DNA from: Eubacteriales Family XIII. Incertae Sedis bacterium
Lineage (GTDB): Bacteria; Bacillota; Clostridia; Peptostreptococcales; Anaerovoracaceae
NCBI GenBank assembly: GCA_031287295.1
Contig: JAITTH010000045.1
Location: 1 to 14,363 of the forward strand
Length of the DNA stretch: 14,363 nt
Reading direction: 5' to 3'
The notes under the pieces are model-generated. The model was not told the origin of the DNA and did not search any database. It saw only the letters and a program-made list of their open reading frames with translations. Shown here piece after piece: positions 1 through 7,709 of the stretch. Each line of letters starts with the position of its first letter. Position 1 is the stretch's first letter. Made by a program: the position numbers and the translations under genes.

Positions 1-483
1 TCTGCGTGCAAGAGCATTGCCAAACTGGTTTGGAGTACGATGGGCAAGGACGCCGTAGCAAGCTTGCTTGACCGTTCAAGCGTGCACGAGATTCCCATGC
101 AGGCTTTCAGACACGTAAAAACCACACGCGAGGGCGCAGCCTTGGTGCCCACGGTCTACACATTAACGGCTGACGGCAAGCAAGACTACACGTTTTGTCC
201 TACCAGCGGCGCTGTAGTCGTACCATCCTACATTGCCGTTCGTAACAGCATTTCAGAGCAGGTGGCACGCGCGGTCATCTACGAGCTTACACATCCGGAT
301 ATGTGCACGTTTTATGTTGAGAAGGGCTGCCTCATCTGTCCCATAGAAGGAAGCCCGACACATCCTTGGATAGAGGCAAACATTGAGCAGATTGACCTGC
401 CTGGTTCAGAGTGGTTGGTCACCACAGATCCCGAGGACTTCTATCAAACATACCTTGCTCATGTTCCCGGTGCCAGGGTGTGA
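1..483 (+). CDS. C-terminal part of a probable ABC-type solute-binding protein (5' end outside window)
   Basis: The reading frame is open from the first base, so this is the 3' part of a longer gene; the first in-window ATG at 40 is probably internal. About 160 residues are visible, ending at a TGA at 481-483. I see no transmembrane segment. The arrangement CPTSGAVVVPSYIAVRN (about residue 66 onward), then a helix, a 'GCLICPIEG' stretch and an aromatic-rich tail with 'GSEWL' resembles the C-terminal lobe of COG1840-like (Fe3+-type) substrate-binding proteins. In those, a PxDGAIVxP segment is followed by a helix and a 'W-G-W-D' tail. This is a pattern-level resemblance from memory, not an alignment. 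If correct, the protein binds a ligand outside the membrane, and the signal peptide and N-lobe lie left of the window. It is separated by 168 bp from the next gene, which has its own -10 box, so it is probably a different transcription unit. Confidence 0.42.
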   Translation, partial: SACKSIAKLVWSTMGKDAVASLLDRSSVHEIPMQAFRHVKTTREGAALVPTVYTLTADGKQDYTFCPTSGAVVVPSYIAVRNSISEQVARAVIYELTHPDMCTFYVEKGCLICPIEGSPTHPWIEANIEQIDLPGSEWLVTTDPEDFYQTYLAHVPGARV

Positions 484-589
484 TTCGATCCGATCATTTT
501 GAAACCGTTTTATTACCTTGTCACATGAGGCTATCTTTTATGTACGTGAAAAATAATATAGTTGTCACACATTGTTGCACGGAGTAACG

Positions 590-595
590 TATAAT
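590..595 (+). promoter_or_regulatory. Probable sigma-A -10 box upstream of the AI-2E family gene
   Basis: A perfect TATAAT lies in the 168-bp gap after the first gene. The best -35 candidates are TTGTCA at 562-567 (spacing 22, too long) and TTGTTG at 572-577 (spacing 12, too short), so the -35 element is poor. Transcription would start near 602. That would leave the AAGGAAG before the GTG at 622 at the very 5' end of the RNA, which favours the downstream ATG at 652 as the true start. Confidence 0.42.
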
Positions 596-651
596 AAAAG
601 AAAAGGAAGCATCATTGAAACGTGCACGACGATAAGGAAGTAAATTTACAA

Positions 652-1788
652 ATGACAGAAAGCGGTATTCAGGGATTTCAGCCTCAGGCGATGAGTTTAA
701 AAGAAAAAATCATTGCAATGATTGTTTTAACAATTTGTTTTCTTACCATTTGGTTTATGCTGGACATCGTGCTTCTTACGTTCCTCCTGACCTTTGTCTT
801 TTACTATTTCACAAAATTTGTAAAACGTCTGTTTTCGCGTACACCCTTAAGAAACATCCCGGATGGGATCTTTCTCATATTTGTGTTTCTCGTGGGCATT
901 ATGGTGATTTCACTTTGCAGTATCGCGTTTGCGCCACTGCTCATCGAGCAAACGACGGAAATTGCGCGTGCCTTCATTCGCTTCGATTTCGATTCCGTGC
1001 GGAAGGCCTTGGACCCGCGATTTGCTGAGCTTATAGGGGGGCTTGATATCGATTCGTACATCAGTCGTCTCGGGATGCTGATGCTGGATACGCTTATGAA
1101 TGTCGGGCGTTTTGGAATCAATCTCGTTTTGGCGATTGCCTTAAGTTTTCTGCTCTTGCTCGAAAAGAAGAAGATCTCGCGATTTGGCATCGTCATGTCG
1201 AAAAGCCGTATCGCGTTCATCCATTACTATCTGATGCTCTTTGGCACAAATTTCTGTCGCTCGTTTGGGAAGGTCATGAAAGTACAAATTACGATTGCGC
1301 TCATCAATGCGTCGTTTTCGGTGATTGTGCTTGCTGTTTTCCATTTCCCAAATATCTGGGGTCTCGGCGTGATGATTCTCCTTTTGGGCTTGATTCCTGT
1401 TGCGGGGGTGGTCATCTCACTGATTCCACTGTCCATCATTGCCTTCAATTCCGGTGGTTTTGTGCGGGTTCTCGAAATTGTAATTCTCATTGTCGTCATG
1501 CATGTGATCGAAGCGTATGTGCTCAATCCAAAGCTCATGGCTGCAAGAATGGAACTTCCCGTGAGCTTCGTGTTCATCATTTTGTTGGTCGCTCAGGAAT
1601 ATTTAAAAGTTTGGGGGCTATTGATCGGCGTACCGCTCTTTGTCTTCATGATGGCAATTTTTGAAGTCGATTATGAATCTGCTTTTGAAGAGGACAAAAG
1701 GCTGAAAAAGCATCACTTTCGGCACTGGCTCCAACGACGAAATTCGGATGCTAAAGCGGAAGAACAGAAAAAAGACCCTGCTCCGTAA
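652..1788 (+). CDS. AI-2E family transporter (PerM/TqsA/YdiK-like membrane protein)
   Basis: This is a polytopic inner-membrane protein of 378 residues from the ATG at 652. Family members are described as exporters of autoinducer-2 or ions, but most substrates are unknown. Hydrophobic stretches lie near residues 20-52, 70-97, 155-171, 212-232, 235-265, 270-292 and 303-337. The soluble region between the third and fourth stretches and the C-terminal block are typical of the family: HVIEAYVLNPKLMAARMELP, then 'LKVWGLLIGVPLFVF', matching the usual 'P-x-hydrophobic-G-x-W-G-hydrophobic-x-x-P-L' ending. The tail is highly charged and Lys-rich. The start is uncertain: GTG at 622 and ATG at 652 both have an AAGGAAG 11-12 nt upstream. 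I prefer 652 because of the codon and the probable promoter at 590-595. The last 38 bp overlap the 3' end of the convergent folate gene. The family call is firm; the substrate is unknown. Confidence 0.88.
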   Translation: MTESGIQGFQPQAMSLKEKIIAMIVLTICFLTIWFMLDIVLLTFLLTFVFYYFTKFVKRLFSRTPLRNIPDGIFLIFVFLVGIMVISLCSIAFAPLLIEQTTEIARAFIRFDFDSVRKALDPRFAELIGGLDIDSYISRLGMLMLDTLMNVGRFGINLVLAIALSFLLLLEKKKISRFGIVMSKSRIAFIHYYLMLFGTNFCRSFGKVMKVQITIALINASFSVIVLAVFHFPNIWGLGVMILLLGLIPVAGVVISLIPLSIIAFNSGGFVRVLEIVILIVVMHVIEAYVLNPKLMAARMELPVSFVFIILLVAQEYLKVWGLLIGVPLFVFMMAIFEVDYESAFEEDKRLKKHHFRHWLQRRNSDAKAEEQKKDPAP

Positions 1789-2350
1789 CAAAATAGTTCA
1801 TTCTTACGTCAAATTTTGTTGCAGGCAGTTGTTCGGAAAGTAGATTTTCTCTGCATACGGTGAGGAACATCGCCTGTGATTTCCCGATGCGATTGCGTCG
1901 AATCTGCTTCAAATAGCGATCATAATAGCCACCACCATGACCGATTCGGATTCCCGTTCTGTCGCAGGACAGACATGGCACAATCACCAATTCAATTTCG
2001 CCGGGCGGACAAAAAAGAGATGTTTTTTTCGGCTCTAAAATGCCAAACGGTCCGGGGGTTAGATCGTCTTCGGATGTGATGTAATGCGCTTCCATTTGCG
2101 AAGGTCCCAGAATGACCGGTGCCGAGACGCGTTTGCCTTCATCCAATGCGTGGCGAACCAGTGGGAGTGTCGGAATTTCAATTGCGGTAGCGATGTAAAT
2201 GCAGAGGGTATTCGCCTTCTTGAACAGGGGGGCTGAAAGAATGGTTTGTAAAATTTGTTTGTTGGATTCTTCGATCGTATGCCCATCCATTTCTTGCAAT
2301 TCCTGTCGGAGTCGGTTTCGAATTTTGCGTTTTTCTATCGCGTTGTCCAT
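1751..2350 (-). CDS. ygfA: 5-formyltetrahydrofolate cyclo-ligase (5,10-methenyl-THF synthetase)
   Basis: The 199-residue cytosolic enzyme converts 5-formyl-THF to 5,10-methenyl-THF with ATP, returning stored folate to the one-carbon pool. Visible family features are a basic N-terminal helix (KRKIRNRLRQ, residues 7-16), the 'TPGPFGILEP' segment at 98-107 that contributes to the folate pocket, and the signature nucleotide/phosphate loop IGHGGGYYDRYL at 136-147, preceded by the usual VPCLSCDRTGIRIG strand. Length is typical. The ATG at 2350 has GAGGGA six bases upstream (2357-2362). The gene stands alone on the minus strand between two plus-strand units. It shares 38 bp of 3' sequence with the AI-2E gene and no terminator is seen there. 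Together with serine synthesis further right it bears on one-carbon metabolism, but nothing suggests co-regulation. The gene is also called fau or MTHFS. Confidence 0.93.
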   Translation of the reverse strand: MDNAIEKRKIRNRLRQELQEMDGHTIEESNKQILQTILSAPLFKKANTLCIYIATAIEIPTLPLVRHALDEGKRVSAPVILGPSQMEAHYITSEDDLTPGPFGILEPKKTSLFCPPGEIELVIVPCLSCDRTGIRIGHGGGYYDRYLKQIRRNRIGKSQAMFLTVCRENLLSEQLPATKFDVRMNYFVTEQGLFSVLPL

Positions 2351-2461
2351 TGTTTGTCCCTCATTGACATTTATACCGTGAAATGATTGAATGAATTGTA
2401 TAAAATTGACTACTATTCAAACAGATAATTCATCAGAAGTCAAACAGAAAGGGAAGATGAA
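2351..2461. promoter_or_regulatory. Divergent control region between ygfA and the DUF47 gene
   Basis: This 111-bp AT-rich gap must carry start signals for both strands. The best plus-strand candidate is GTGAAA (2378-2383), 17 bp, TAAAAT (2401-2406), giving a start near 2413. The best minus-strand -10 is TATAAA (revcomp of 2370-2375) with no convincing -35. A perfect TTGACA on the plus strand at 2364-2369 is not correctly spaced from a good -10. The AAAGGGAAG ribosome binding site for the DUF47 gene lies at 2448-2456. No hairpin or riboswitch is seen. Confidence 0.35.
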
Positions 2462-3088
2462 ATGGCAGGGAAAAAAGGACAGATGTATTATCAATCTTTT
2501 GTGGAGATGGCGGATTATTCGCATAAAGCCGCATTGTTTTTGCAGAATGTTGTGAGAAACTATGACCCTGATAAATTGGTCGATCTCAAAACGGAGATGC
2601 ACGCAATCGAACAGGCAGGGGACATTGCAAAGCACCATATGACGAAAAATCTCGCAAAGGAATTCATTACCCCAATCGAGCGAGAAGATATCATGGAGCT
2701 TGCTTCCTACATCGATACGGTAACCGACAAAATTGAGGATGTCTTGTTGCGTCTGTACATGTTTAACATCAAGAGCATTCGGGAAGACGCGATTGCGCTT
2801 GCAGATGTTATCGTTACCTGTACGGCGTCCATGAAACAGGCACTTGAAGAAATTCATAATTTCAAAAAATCGAAAACGATTCACCAGCTTGTGGTCGAAG
2901 TGAACCGCTTGGAAGAAGAGGGCGATCGCTTGTACACAGAAGCTGTCCGTCGTGTATTTACAGATACTTCAATTTCAGCAGTTGAGGCGATTGCATGGGA
3001 GCACATCTATCATTACATGGAAGATGTATGTGACGCTTGTGAGGATGTTGCAGACACTGTAGAAGGTGTAATCATGAAGAATTCATAA
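2462..3088 (+). CDS. DUF47 family protein (PhoU-like, Pit-type phosphate transport accessory)
   Basis: This is a 208-residue all-alpha cytosolic protein of the DUF47/TIGR00153 family, distant relatives of PhoU. Members are usually encoded next to a PiT-type inorganic phosphate or sulfate transporter and are thought to regulate it, binding metal through repeated acidic E/D-x-x-x-D clusters. Those clusters are visible: E50-Q-A-G-D54, E73-x-E-D76, D85/D89/E92/D93, E151-E-E-G-D155, and a C-terminal acidic run at E187, D188, D191, E194, D195 and D198. The sequence is colinear with the family from the N-terminal SFVEMADYSHKAA to the C-terminal YHYMEDVCDACEDVADTVEG, and length is normal. The start has an AAAGGGAAG site a few bases upstream. 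No transporter gene follows; rdgB begins 11 nt downstream, suggesting one operon. The family call is firm; the role without a neighbouring transporter is unclear. Confidence 0.9.
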   Translation: MAGKKGQMYYQSFVEMADYSHKAALFLQNVVRNYDPDKLVDLKTEMHAIEQAGDIAKHHMTKNLAKEFITPIEREDIMELASYIDTVTDKIEDVLLRLYMFNIKSIREDAIALADVIVTCTASMKQALEEIHNFKKSKTIHQLVVEVNRLEEEGDRLYTEAVRRVFTDTSISAVEAIAWEHIYHYMEDVCDACEDVADTVEGVIMKNS

Positions 3089-3099
3089 GGTGACTGTGT

Positions 3100-3711
3100 A
3101 TGGACATTCTTGTCGCCGCAACGGGAAATCGACATAAAATTCAAGAAATCGATGCCGTGACGCGAAATCTTGGCATTCGTGTACAATCTCCGGAAGAAGC
3201 GGGTTTTGTTCTTCGCGATGTAGAAGAGAACGGGAAAAGTTTTTCGGAAAATGCACGAATCAAAGCCGAGGCTTTTGCGAAAGATTCCGGCGTGGCGACG
3301 ATTGCAGACGATTCGGGGTTGGTTGTGGATGCGCTTGATGGCGCCCCGGGCATTTATTCGGCACGTTTTTCGGGACCGGACGCGACAGATGAGACGAATT
3401 TGGCAAAAGTTTTGCAATGGATGGAAAATATTCCGGATACAGAACGTAAGGCGCGGTTTGTCTGTGCCATCTGTGTCATTTTTCCGGATGGGAGTGAGAT
3501 TGCTGTCGAGGGTGAATGTCATGGGCGCATTCTTCGTGCGCCGATAGGGGAGAACGGGTTTGGTTATGACCCGATATTTGTTCCGGTGGAATACGATGCA
3601 GAGGGACTTTCATTCGGGCAAATTCCCGCGGAAGAAAAAAACCTCATCAGCCATCGGGCACGCGCGCTTATAGAACTCGAAAAAAAACTCAAAGGTAGGC
3701 AGCATCCATGA
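3100..3711 (+). CDS. rdgB: XTP/dITP diphosphatase (non-canonical purine NTP pyrophosphatase, HAM1/RdgB)
   Basis: The 203-residue cytosolic house-cleaning enzyme hydrolyses dITP, ITP and XTP to the monophosphate plus pyrophosphate, keeping deaminated purines out of DNA and RNA. The family motifs are in order: the substrate-binding TGNRHKIQEI at 8-17, SFSENARIKAEAFAK at 47-61, the catalytic and metal-binding ADDSGLVVDALDGAPGIYSA at 69-88 (D71 is the expected general base), KARFVCAICV at 117-126, GENGFGYDPIF at 150-160 for base recognition, and SHRARAL at 184-190. Length is typical. ATAAGGTGA sits six bases before the ATG at 3100. The gene lies 11 nt after the DUF47 gene and overlaps the following membrane-protein gene by ATGA, so translation of the pair is probably coupled. 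All key residues expected from the family are present. Confidence 0.96.
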   Translation: MDILVAATGNRHKIQEIDAVTRNLGIRVQSPEEAGFVLRDVEENGKSFSENARIKAEAFAKDSGVATIADDSGLVVDALDGAPGIYSARFSGPDATDETNLAKVLQWMENIPDTERKARFVCAICVIFPDGSEIAVEGECHGRILRAPIGENGFGYDPIFVPVEYDAEGLSFGQIPAEEKNLISHRARALIELEKKLKGRQHP

Positions 3712-4685
3712 GTCTCAAGAACATCTTGAAACTTACTGTAAAAAAGGTTTTGGATCCGTTTTATGTGGGGCGAGCGGCGGAGGTTGCTTTTTTTCTGATT
3801 TTGTCGTTTGTACCGACCATGTTTCTTTTGGCACAAATTTTTGATCTTTTTACGATGTCTATGACAGCGATTGAAGATGCGCTCGGGAAATATGCAAATA
3901 ATGATCTCGTAGACATCCTTTTGCCGCTCTTACAGCACACACCGTCCCATGCCGTGAACATCTTTTTGTTCATTTTGTCTTTGTGGGCAGGCAGCAGAGC
4001 CTTGTTTTCTCTGATGCGCATGGCGAATTATGCGTATAAAGGGGGCTCGGGGTATAAGAATCCGGTTTTCGGGTATATTCGTGAACGACTGCGTGCGCTG
4101 GTGACCATCTTGCTCATTTTGCTTACCCTTGTTTTTGCGTTGAACGTCCTTGTGTACGGAGAAGTGATCTTACGTGCCATCATTCGTTACATCAATAATG
4201 TCTTGGAACAGGACTTTACCTTCTCGAGCCTGTGGTACACCATGCGGTGGATTATTGCATTCGGACTCTACCTCTTTATGGTCATTTCCATCTACTATTT
4301 GTTGCCGAATCGTGAATCTATGTTCTCCCGCTTAATTGCCCCGACGTTTTGGAAGACCGTCAAAAACATTTTCATCAATTGGGTGAAAAGGGGGCGCGCG
4401 GTTTTACGCTTGATTTTCCCGGGTAGTTTGTTCGCTGCCATCGGCATGGTAATCGTTACCGGGCTCTATTCCTTCTACATAAGGTGGATTGCCGGCAAGG
4501 AGAATTTTAACATTTTATATGGTGGATTGAGTTCGGTTGTCGTGCTTCTTTTGTGGTTTTATTTGCTTGCCTTTATTCTGATTATTGGCATTCAGTTGAA
4601 CGCAGCATGGGCAGAGATCAAGAAGGAACATCCGAGTACGCGTCGAACAAAACGAAAGCGGACGAGAGAGCGTCTTCCTCACTGA
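3708..4685 (+). CDS. YihY/BrkB family inner-membrane protein
   Basis: This is a 325-residue integral membrane protein of the YihY/virulence factor BrkB family (once misassigned as RNase BN). Biochemical function is unknown, although related proteins have been linked to envelope processes. Hydrophobic segments lie around residues 24-46, 83-103, 130-152, 178-199, 236-258 and 272-297, the usual six. The diagnostic C-terminal block YGGLSSVVVLLLWFYLLAF (271-289), followed by IGIQLNAAW, is clear, as is the 'LLPNRE' end of segment four. The loop between LPN (199-201) and PG (238-239) is about 36 residues, longer than the roughly 10-12 I recall for the family, and contains a basic amphipathic stretch. 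The tail (305-325) is strongly basic. The start overlaps the rdgB stop as ATGA, so the two are probably translationally coupled. The family is confident; the role is not known. Confidence 0.9.
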   Translation: MSLKNILKLTVKKVLDPFYVGRAAEVAFFLILSFVPTMFLLAQIFDLFTMSMTAIEDALGKYANNDLVDILLPLLQHTPSHAVNIFLFILSLWAGSRALFSLMRMANYAYKGGSGYKNPVFGYIRERLRALVTILLILLTLVFALNVLVYGEVILRAIIRYINNVLEQDFTFSSLWYTMRWIIAFGLYLFMVISIYYLLPNRESMFSRLIAPTFWKTVKNIFINWVKRGRAVLRLIFPGSLFAAIGMVIVTGLYSFYIRWIAGKENFNILYGGLSSVVVLLLWFYLLAFILIIGIQLNAAWAEIKKEHPSTRRTKRKRTRERLPH

Positions 4686-4762
4686 AGGGCGCGGAACGGG
4701 TGACACTGAATAAAAAGAACAACAACATTCGATAACATAAGAGCGGGAAAAGGTGAAATAAG

Positions 4763-6520
4763 ATGAGTGAAAATTTACAGAGATTGAACGAATGGTTGAA
4801 AGAAGAAACCTTAGATGCCACACTGCGTGGAGAACTGGAGTCGCTTTTGACTCAATATGAAAAAGTACCAAACGGAGAGGCAGCACCAGAAATTGCAGAT
4901 CGTTTTTATCGTGAATTGGAGTTTGGAACAGCGGGTATGCGCGGAATTATGGGTGCCGGTCTCAATCGAATCAATGTTCATACGATTCGCCGAGCAACAC
5001 AGGGTTTTGCTGCGGCACTTACAGAGATTAAAGTAAAATTTACGCCAACCACCCCGCTGCGTGTTGCCATTGCCTACGACAACCGGCTGAATTCCGACCT
5101 GTTTGCGTATGAGGCGGCATGTGTCTTTGCTGCAAACGGAATTGAAGCATTGGTGTTCGGAAGCCTCTCGGCGACGCCATTGTTGTCTTATGCCGTACGG
5201 GAACTCAATTGCCTTGGGGGTCTTGTCATTACAGCAAGCCATAATTCGAAAAGATACAACGGCTATAAAATTTATGACGATACGGGATGCCAATGCCTGG
5301 AAGGGTTGGCGACGCGCGTGTCTCAATTGATTGAGTTGGTGGATATTTGGAAGGGCGTGAAAACGGTTGCGAGTCAATATTCCGGTACGGTTTCGGAGCG
5401 TCTTGCGGCAGCAGCGGAAAACGAGTCGCTCATCCAAATCATTTCCGAAAAGGTGGAACAGCAATTTGTCGAGGATGTGCTAAAGTTGTCTCTTGGTCGT
5501 GAAGGGCTCTCCAATCTGAATGTTGTGTATACCCCGCTAAACGGAACGGGTAGAGTTCCTGTAAGTGCCGCGCTCGCAGCAATCGGCGTGGGTTCGCTCG
5601 ATGGCCCCAAAGCGCAGATGGAGCCGGATCCTTACTTCACCACTTGCCCGGAGCCGAATCCCGAGAAGATGGATGCCCTCTCGTTGGGTCTTTCGCTTTG
5701 CCGTGAAAAGCAAGGTTTGGGGAATCCGCCCGATATCTTAATCGGAACCGATCCGGACTGTGACCGAGTGGGCGTTGCTGTTTTTCATGGCGGAGATTAT
5801 CTTCGTCTTACGGGAAATCAAATTGGTGTTCTGCTTCTCGATTACATCATTGAAAGACGGATAGAAAAGGGAGACTTCCCAAAAGATGGGCTTATGGTTA
5901 CAACCATTGTGTCCTCACCGCTCGCTTCGGTTTTAGCGGAAGAAAAGGGTCTCGAGGTTCGCAAAGTGCTGACGGGATTTAAATACATTGGGGAAACGAT
6001 CAATAACCTCACCAATCAGGGAACAGCACGGCGCTTCTTGTTCGGCTTTGAAGAAAGTTGCGGATACTTATCCGGTACGCATGTGCGCGATAAGGATGCC
6101 GTGAATGCCTCAGTGCTCATCTGCGAAATGGCGGCACGATACAAAACGCAAAGCAAGACACTGCTCGACCGACTTCAGGAAATCTATGAAACCTATGGTT
6201 ATTTTGTGGAGGAACTTCAAGAATTTGCGAAGCCGGGTGCGGATGGCATGGCAGAAATCGCAGCGATGATGCAGCAGGGGCGCAATCCTGAAATGCAAAA
6301 GCGATTTTCTGTACCGGTCGTATTCCACAAAGATTATGCGCAAGACAAAAATAGACCGGCAAACGTCATCGAGTTCAATTTCGAAGATGGCAGTCGAGCC
6401 ATTCTGCGTCCGTCCGGCACAGAACCAAAACTCAAGATCTACTATTTTGGACGCGGAAAAACGCAGACCGAAGCAGAGGCAGCGGTTGCTCGTGTGAAAG
6501 GGGAAATGAAATTCCTATAG
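4763..6520 (+). CDS. pgcA: Alpha-phosphoglucomutase / phosphomannomutase (PgcA-like)
   Basis: The 585-residue cytosolic phosphohexomutase probably interconverts glucose-1-phosphate and glucose-6-phosphate, feeding UDP-glucose, glycogen or envelope glycan synthesis. The four-domain order is complete: substrate-binding FGTAGMRG at 54-61; catalytic phosphoserine loop TASHN at 157-161 (S159), followed by YNGYK; Mg-binding loop GTDPDCDR at 328-335; sugar-specificity loop GFEESCGY at 428-435; and phosphate-binding RPSGTEPK at 549-556. Length matches the Firmicutes PgcA group (about 580). In the catalytic loop the almost invariant Pro after TASHN is Ser162 (codon TCG, one base from CCG). AAAGGTGA lies six bases before the ATG. 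The gene follows the YihY-like gene after 77 nt with no clear terminator or promoter, so it may be read through. Its stop overlaps the convergent serA stop by 6 bp. Phosphomannomutase activity is possible. Confidence 0.94.
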   Translation: MSENLQRLNEWLKEETLDATLRGELESLLTQYEKVPNGEAAPEIADRFYRELEFGTAGMRGIMGAGLNRINVHTIRRATQGFAAALTEIKVKFTPTTPLRVAIAYDNRLNSDLFAYEAACVFAANGIEALVFGSLSATPLLSYAVRELNCLGGLVITASHNSKRYNGYKIYDDTGCQCLEGLATRVSQLIELVDIWKGVKTVASQYSGTVSERLAAAAENESLIQIISEKVEQQFVEDVLKLSLGREGLSNLNVVYTPLNGTGRVPVSAALAAIGVGSLDGPKAQMEPDPYFTTCPEPNPEKMDALSLGLSLCREKQGLGNPPDILIGTDPDCDRVGVAVFHGGDYLRLTGNQIGVLLLDYIIERRIEKGDFPKDGLMVTTIVSSPLASVLAEEKGLEVRKVLTGFKYIGETINNLTNQGTARRFLFGFEESCGYLSGTHVRDKDAVNASVLICEMAARYKTQSKTLLDRLQEIYETYGYFVEELQEFAKPGADGMAEIAAMMQQGRNPEMQKRFSVPVVFHKDYAQDKNRPANVIEFNFEDGSRAILRPSGTEPKLKIYYFGRGKTQTEAEAAVARVKGEMKFL

Positions 6521-7669
6521 GAATCTGACAGACACAACGCCTTCAATGTTTAAGCGCGACTTGAGCTCTTTGACGCTCACCTTCCCATCGATGTCGATGA
6601 CGGTATAGGCATTGTCGCCCTTGCTTTTGTTGATGAGTTTGTTGATGTTCAGATTCATGGACGCGATTGCGCCGGTAATTTTCCCGAGCATATTCGGAAT
6701 GTTCTGATTCAAAATGCAGACTCTCATATCGGCGTTCTTATGTCCCGGTGCACAATTCGGGAAGTTGACCGAGTTTGAAATGGTTCCGTCTTCCAGATAA
6801 TTCATCAGTTGCGTAACCGCCATTACGGCGCAATTTTCTTCAGATTCTTTCGTGGATGCGCCGAGATGCGGAATGAGAACGACATTGCTCTCGGAAAGCA
6901 GTTCGTCGATGGGAAAATCGGTTACATACAGGCGAAGTTTTTTTTCGGCAAGCACCCGTCTCAGGGCTTCGGTTTCCACCAAGGTGTCGCGCGAGAAATT
7001 CAGAAGCACGGCTTTGTTTTTCATGCTGTCCATCAGTTGGTAGTTGAACATGCCTACGGTTTGCGACATGGCAGGGACGTGAATCGTCACATAATCACAG
7101 AGTGGAAGCAAGGTTTCCAGCGACTCGTAAATGCGCACCGATGGAGATAGGTCGTGTGCGTTTTGAACGGTCATGTAGGGGTCGTATCCGACGACACGCA
7201 TACCAAGCGTTTCTGCTGCATTGGCGACCATTACGCCGATGTTTCCGAGTCCGACCACGCCAAGACGTTTGCCTGCAATCTCTTCTCCCGCAAATCGGGA
7301 TTTATATTTTTCGACAGCCTGTGCGGCGTTTGCCGGGATGCCTCTTGTCCATGTGACGGCATCGATCATATTTCGTGCTGCCATCAGAATGGATGACAAG
7401 ACAAGTTCTTTCACCGCGTTTGCGTTTGCGCCCGGGGTGTTAAAAACAACGATGCCCTTTTGGGAACAGCGTTCAATCGGAATGTTGTTCACCCCTGCGC
7501 CGGCACGGGCAATTGCCAGGAGACTTTTCGGTAACGTCATTTCGTGCATATCCTGACTTCTGACAAGATAGGCGTCTGCCTTTGAACTGTCTGTTGCGGT
7601 TTTATAATTCTCGGTGAACAGGACGGTTCCTTTCGGAGAAATTTTATTGAGTGCTGCGATTTGATACAT
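6515..7669 (-). CDS. serA: D-3-phosphoglycerate dehydrogenase with C-terminal ACT domain
   Basis: The 384-residue cytosolic enzyme carries out the first committed step of serine synthesis, oxidising 3-phosphoglycerate to 3-phosphohydroxypyruvate with NAD. Domains are an N-terminal substrate-binding part, the Rossmann domain (VVGLGNIGVMVANAAETLG, 138-156, with the G-x-G-x-x-G fingerprint at 140-145), a return to the substrate domain with GASTKESEENCA at 270-281, and an ACT domain from about 314 to 384 that in this family may sense serine. The expected catalytic triad is present: R227 in 'NFSRD', E256 exactly 29 residues later as in E. coli SerA, and H268 in 'IPHLGAST'. The loop between E256 and H268 is shorter than in E. 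coli. AAGGAA lies five bases upstream of the ATG at 7669. The gene diverges from serC across a shared control region and converges on pgcA. Confidence 0.95.
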   Translation of the reverse strand: MYQIAALNKISPKGTVLFTENYKTATDSSKADAYLVRSQDMHEMTLPKSLLAIARAGAGVNNIPIERCSQKGIVVFNTPGANANAVKELVLSSILMAARNMIDAVTWTRGIPANAAQAVEKYKSRFAGEEIAGKRLGVVGLGNIGVMVANAAETLGMRVVGYDPYMTVQNAHDLSPSVRIYESLETLLPLCDYVTIHVPAMSQTVGMFNYQLMDSMKNKAVLLNFSRDTLVETEALRRVLAEKKLRLYVTDFPIDELLSESNVVLIPHLGASTKESEENCAVMAVTQLMNYLEDGTISNSVNFPNCAPGHKNADMRVCILNQNIPNMLGKITGAIASMNLNINKLINKSKGDNAYTVIDIDGKVSVKELKSRLNIEGVVSVRFL

Positions 7670-7709
7670 ACTGGTTCCTTTTTCAAAATCTTTTATCGGA
7701 TGGCTTTGG

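Noticed and set aside
1..483. Horizontal transfer of the first gene suggested by apparently higher GC
   Set aside because: GC of sampled stretches (about 50-60 percent) overlaps that of serC, so there is no clear compositional break and no mobile-element sequence nearby.
622..651. GTG start at 622 for the AI-2E family gene
   Set aside because: It has a plausible AAGGAAG upstream, but that site would sit at the very 5' end of the RNA made from the probable promoter at 590-595. The ATG at 652 has its own equally good site.
4811..5464. A 217-codon minus-strand open frame opposite phosphoglucomutase
   Set aside because: It is antisense to the strongly conserved N-terminal and catalytic domains. 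The composition is typical of a shadow frame (Cys- and Arg-rich) and no family is recognisable.
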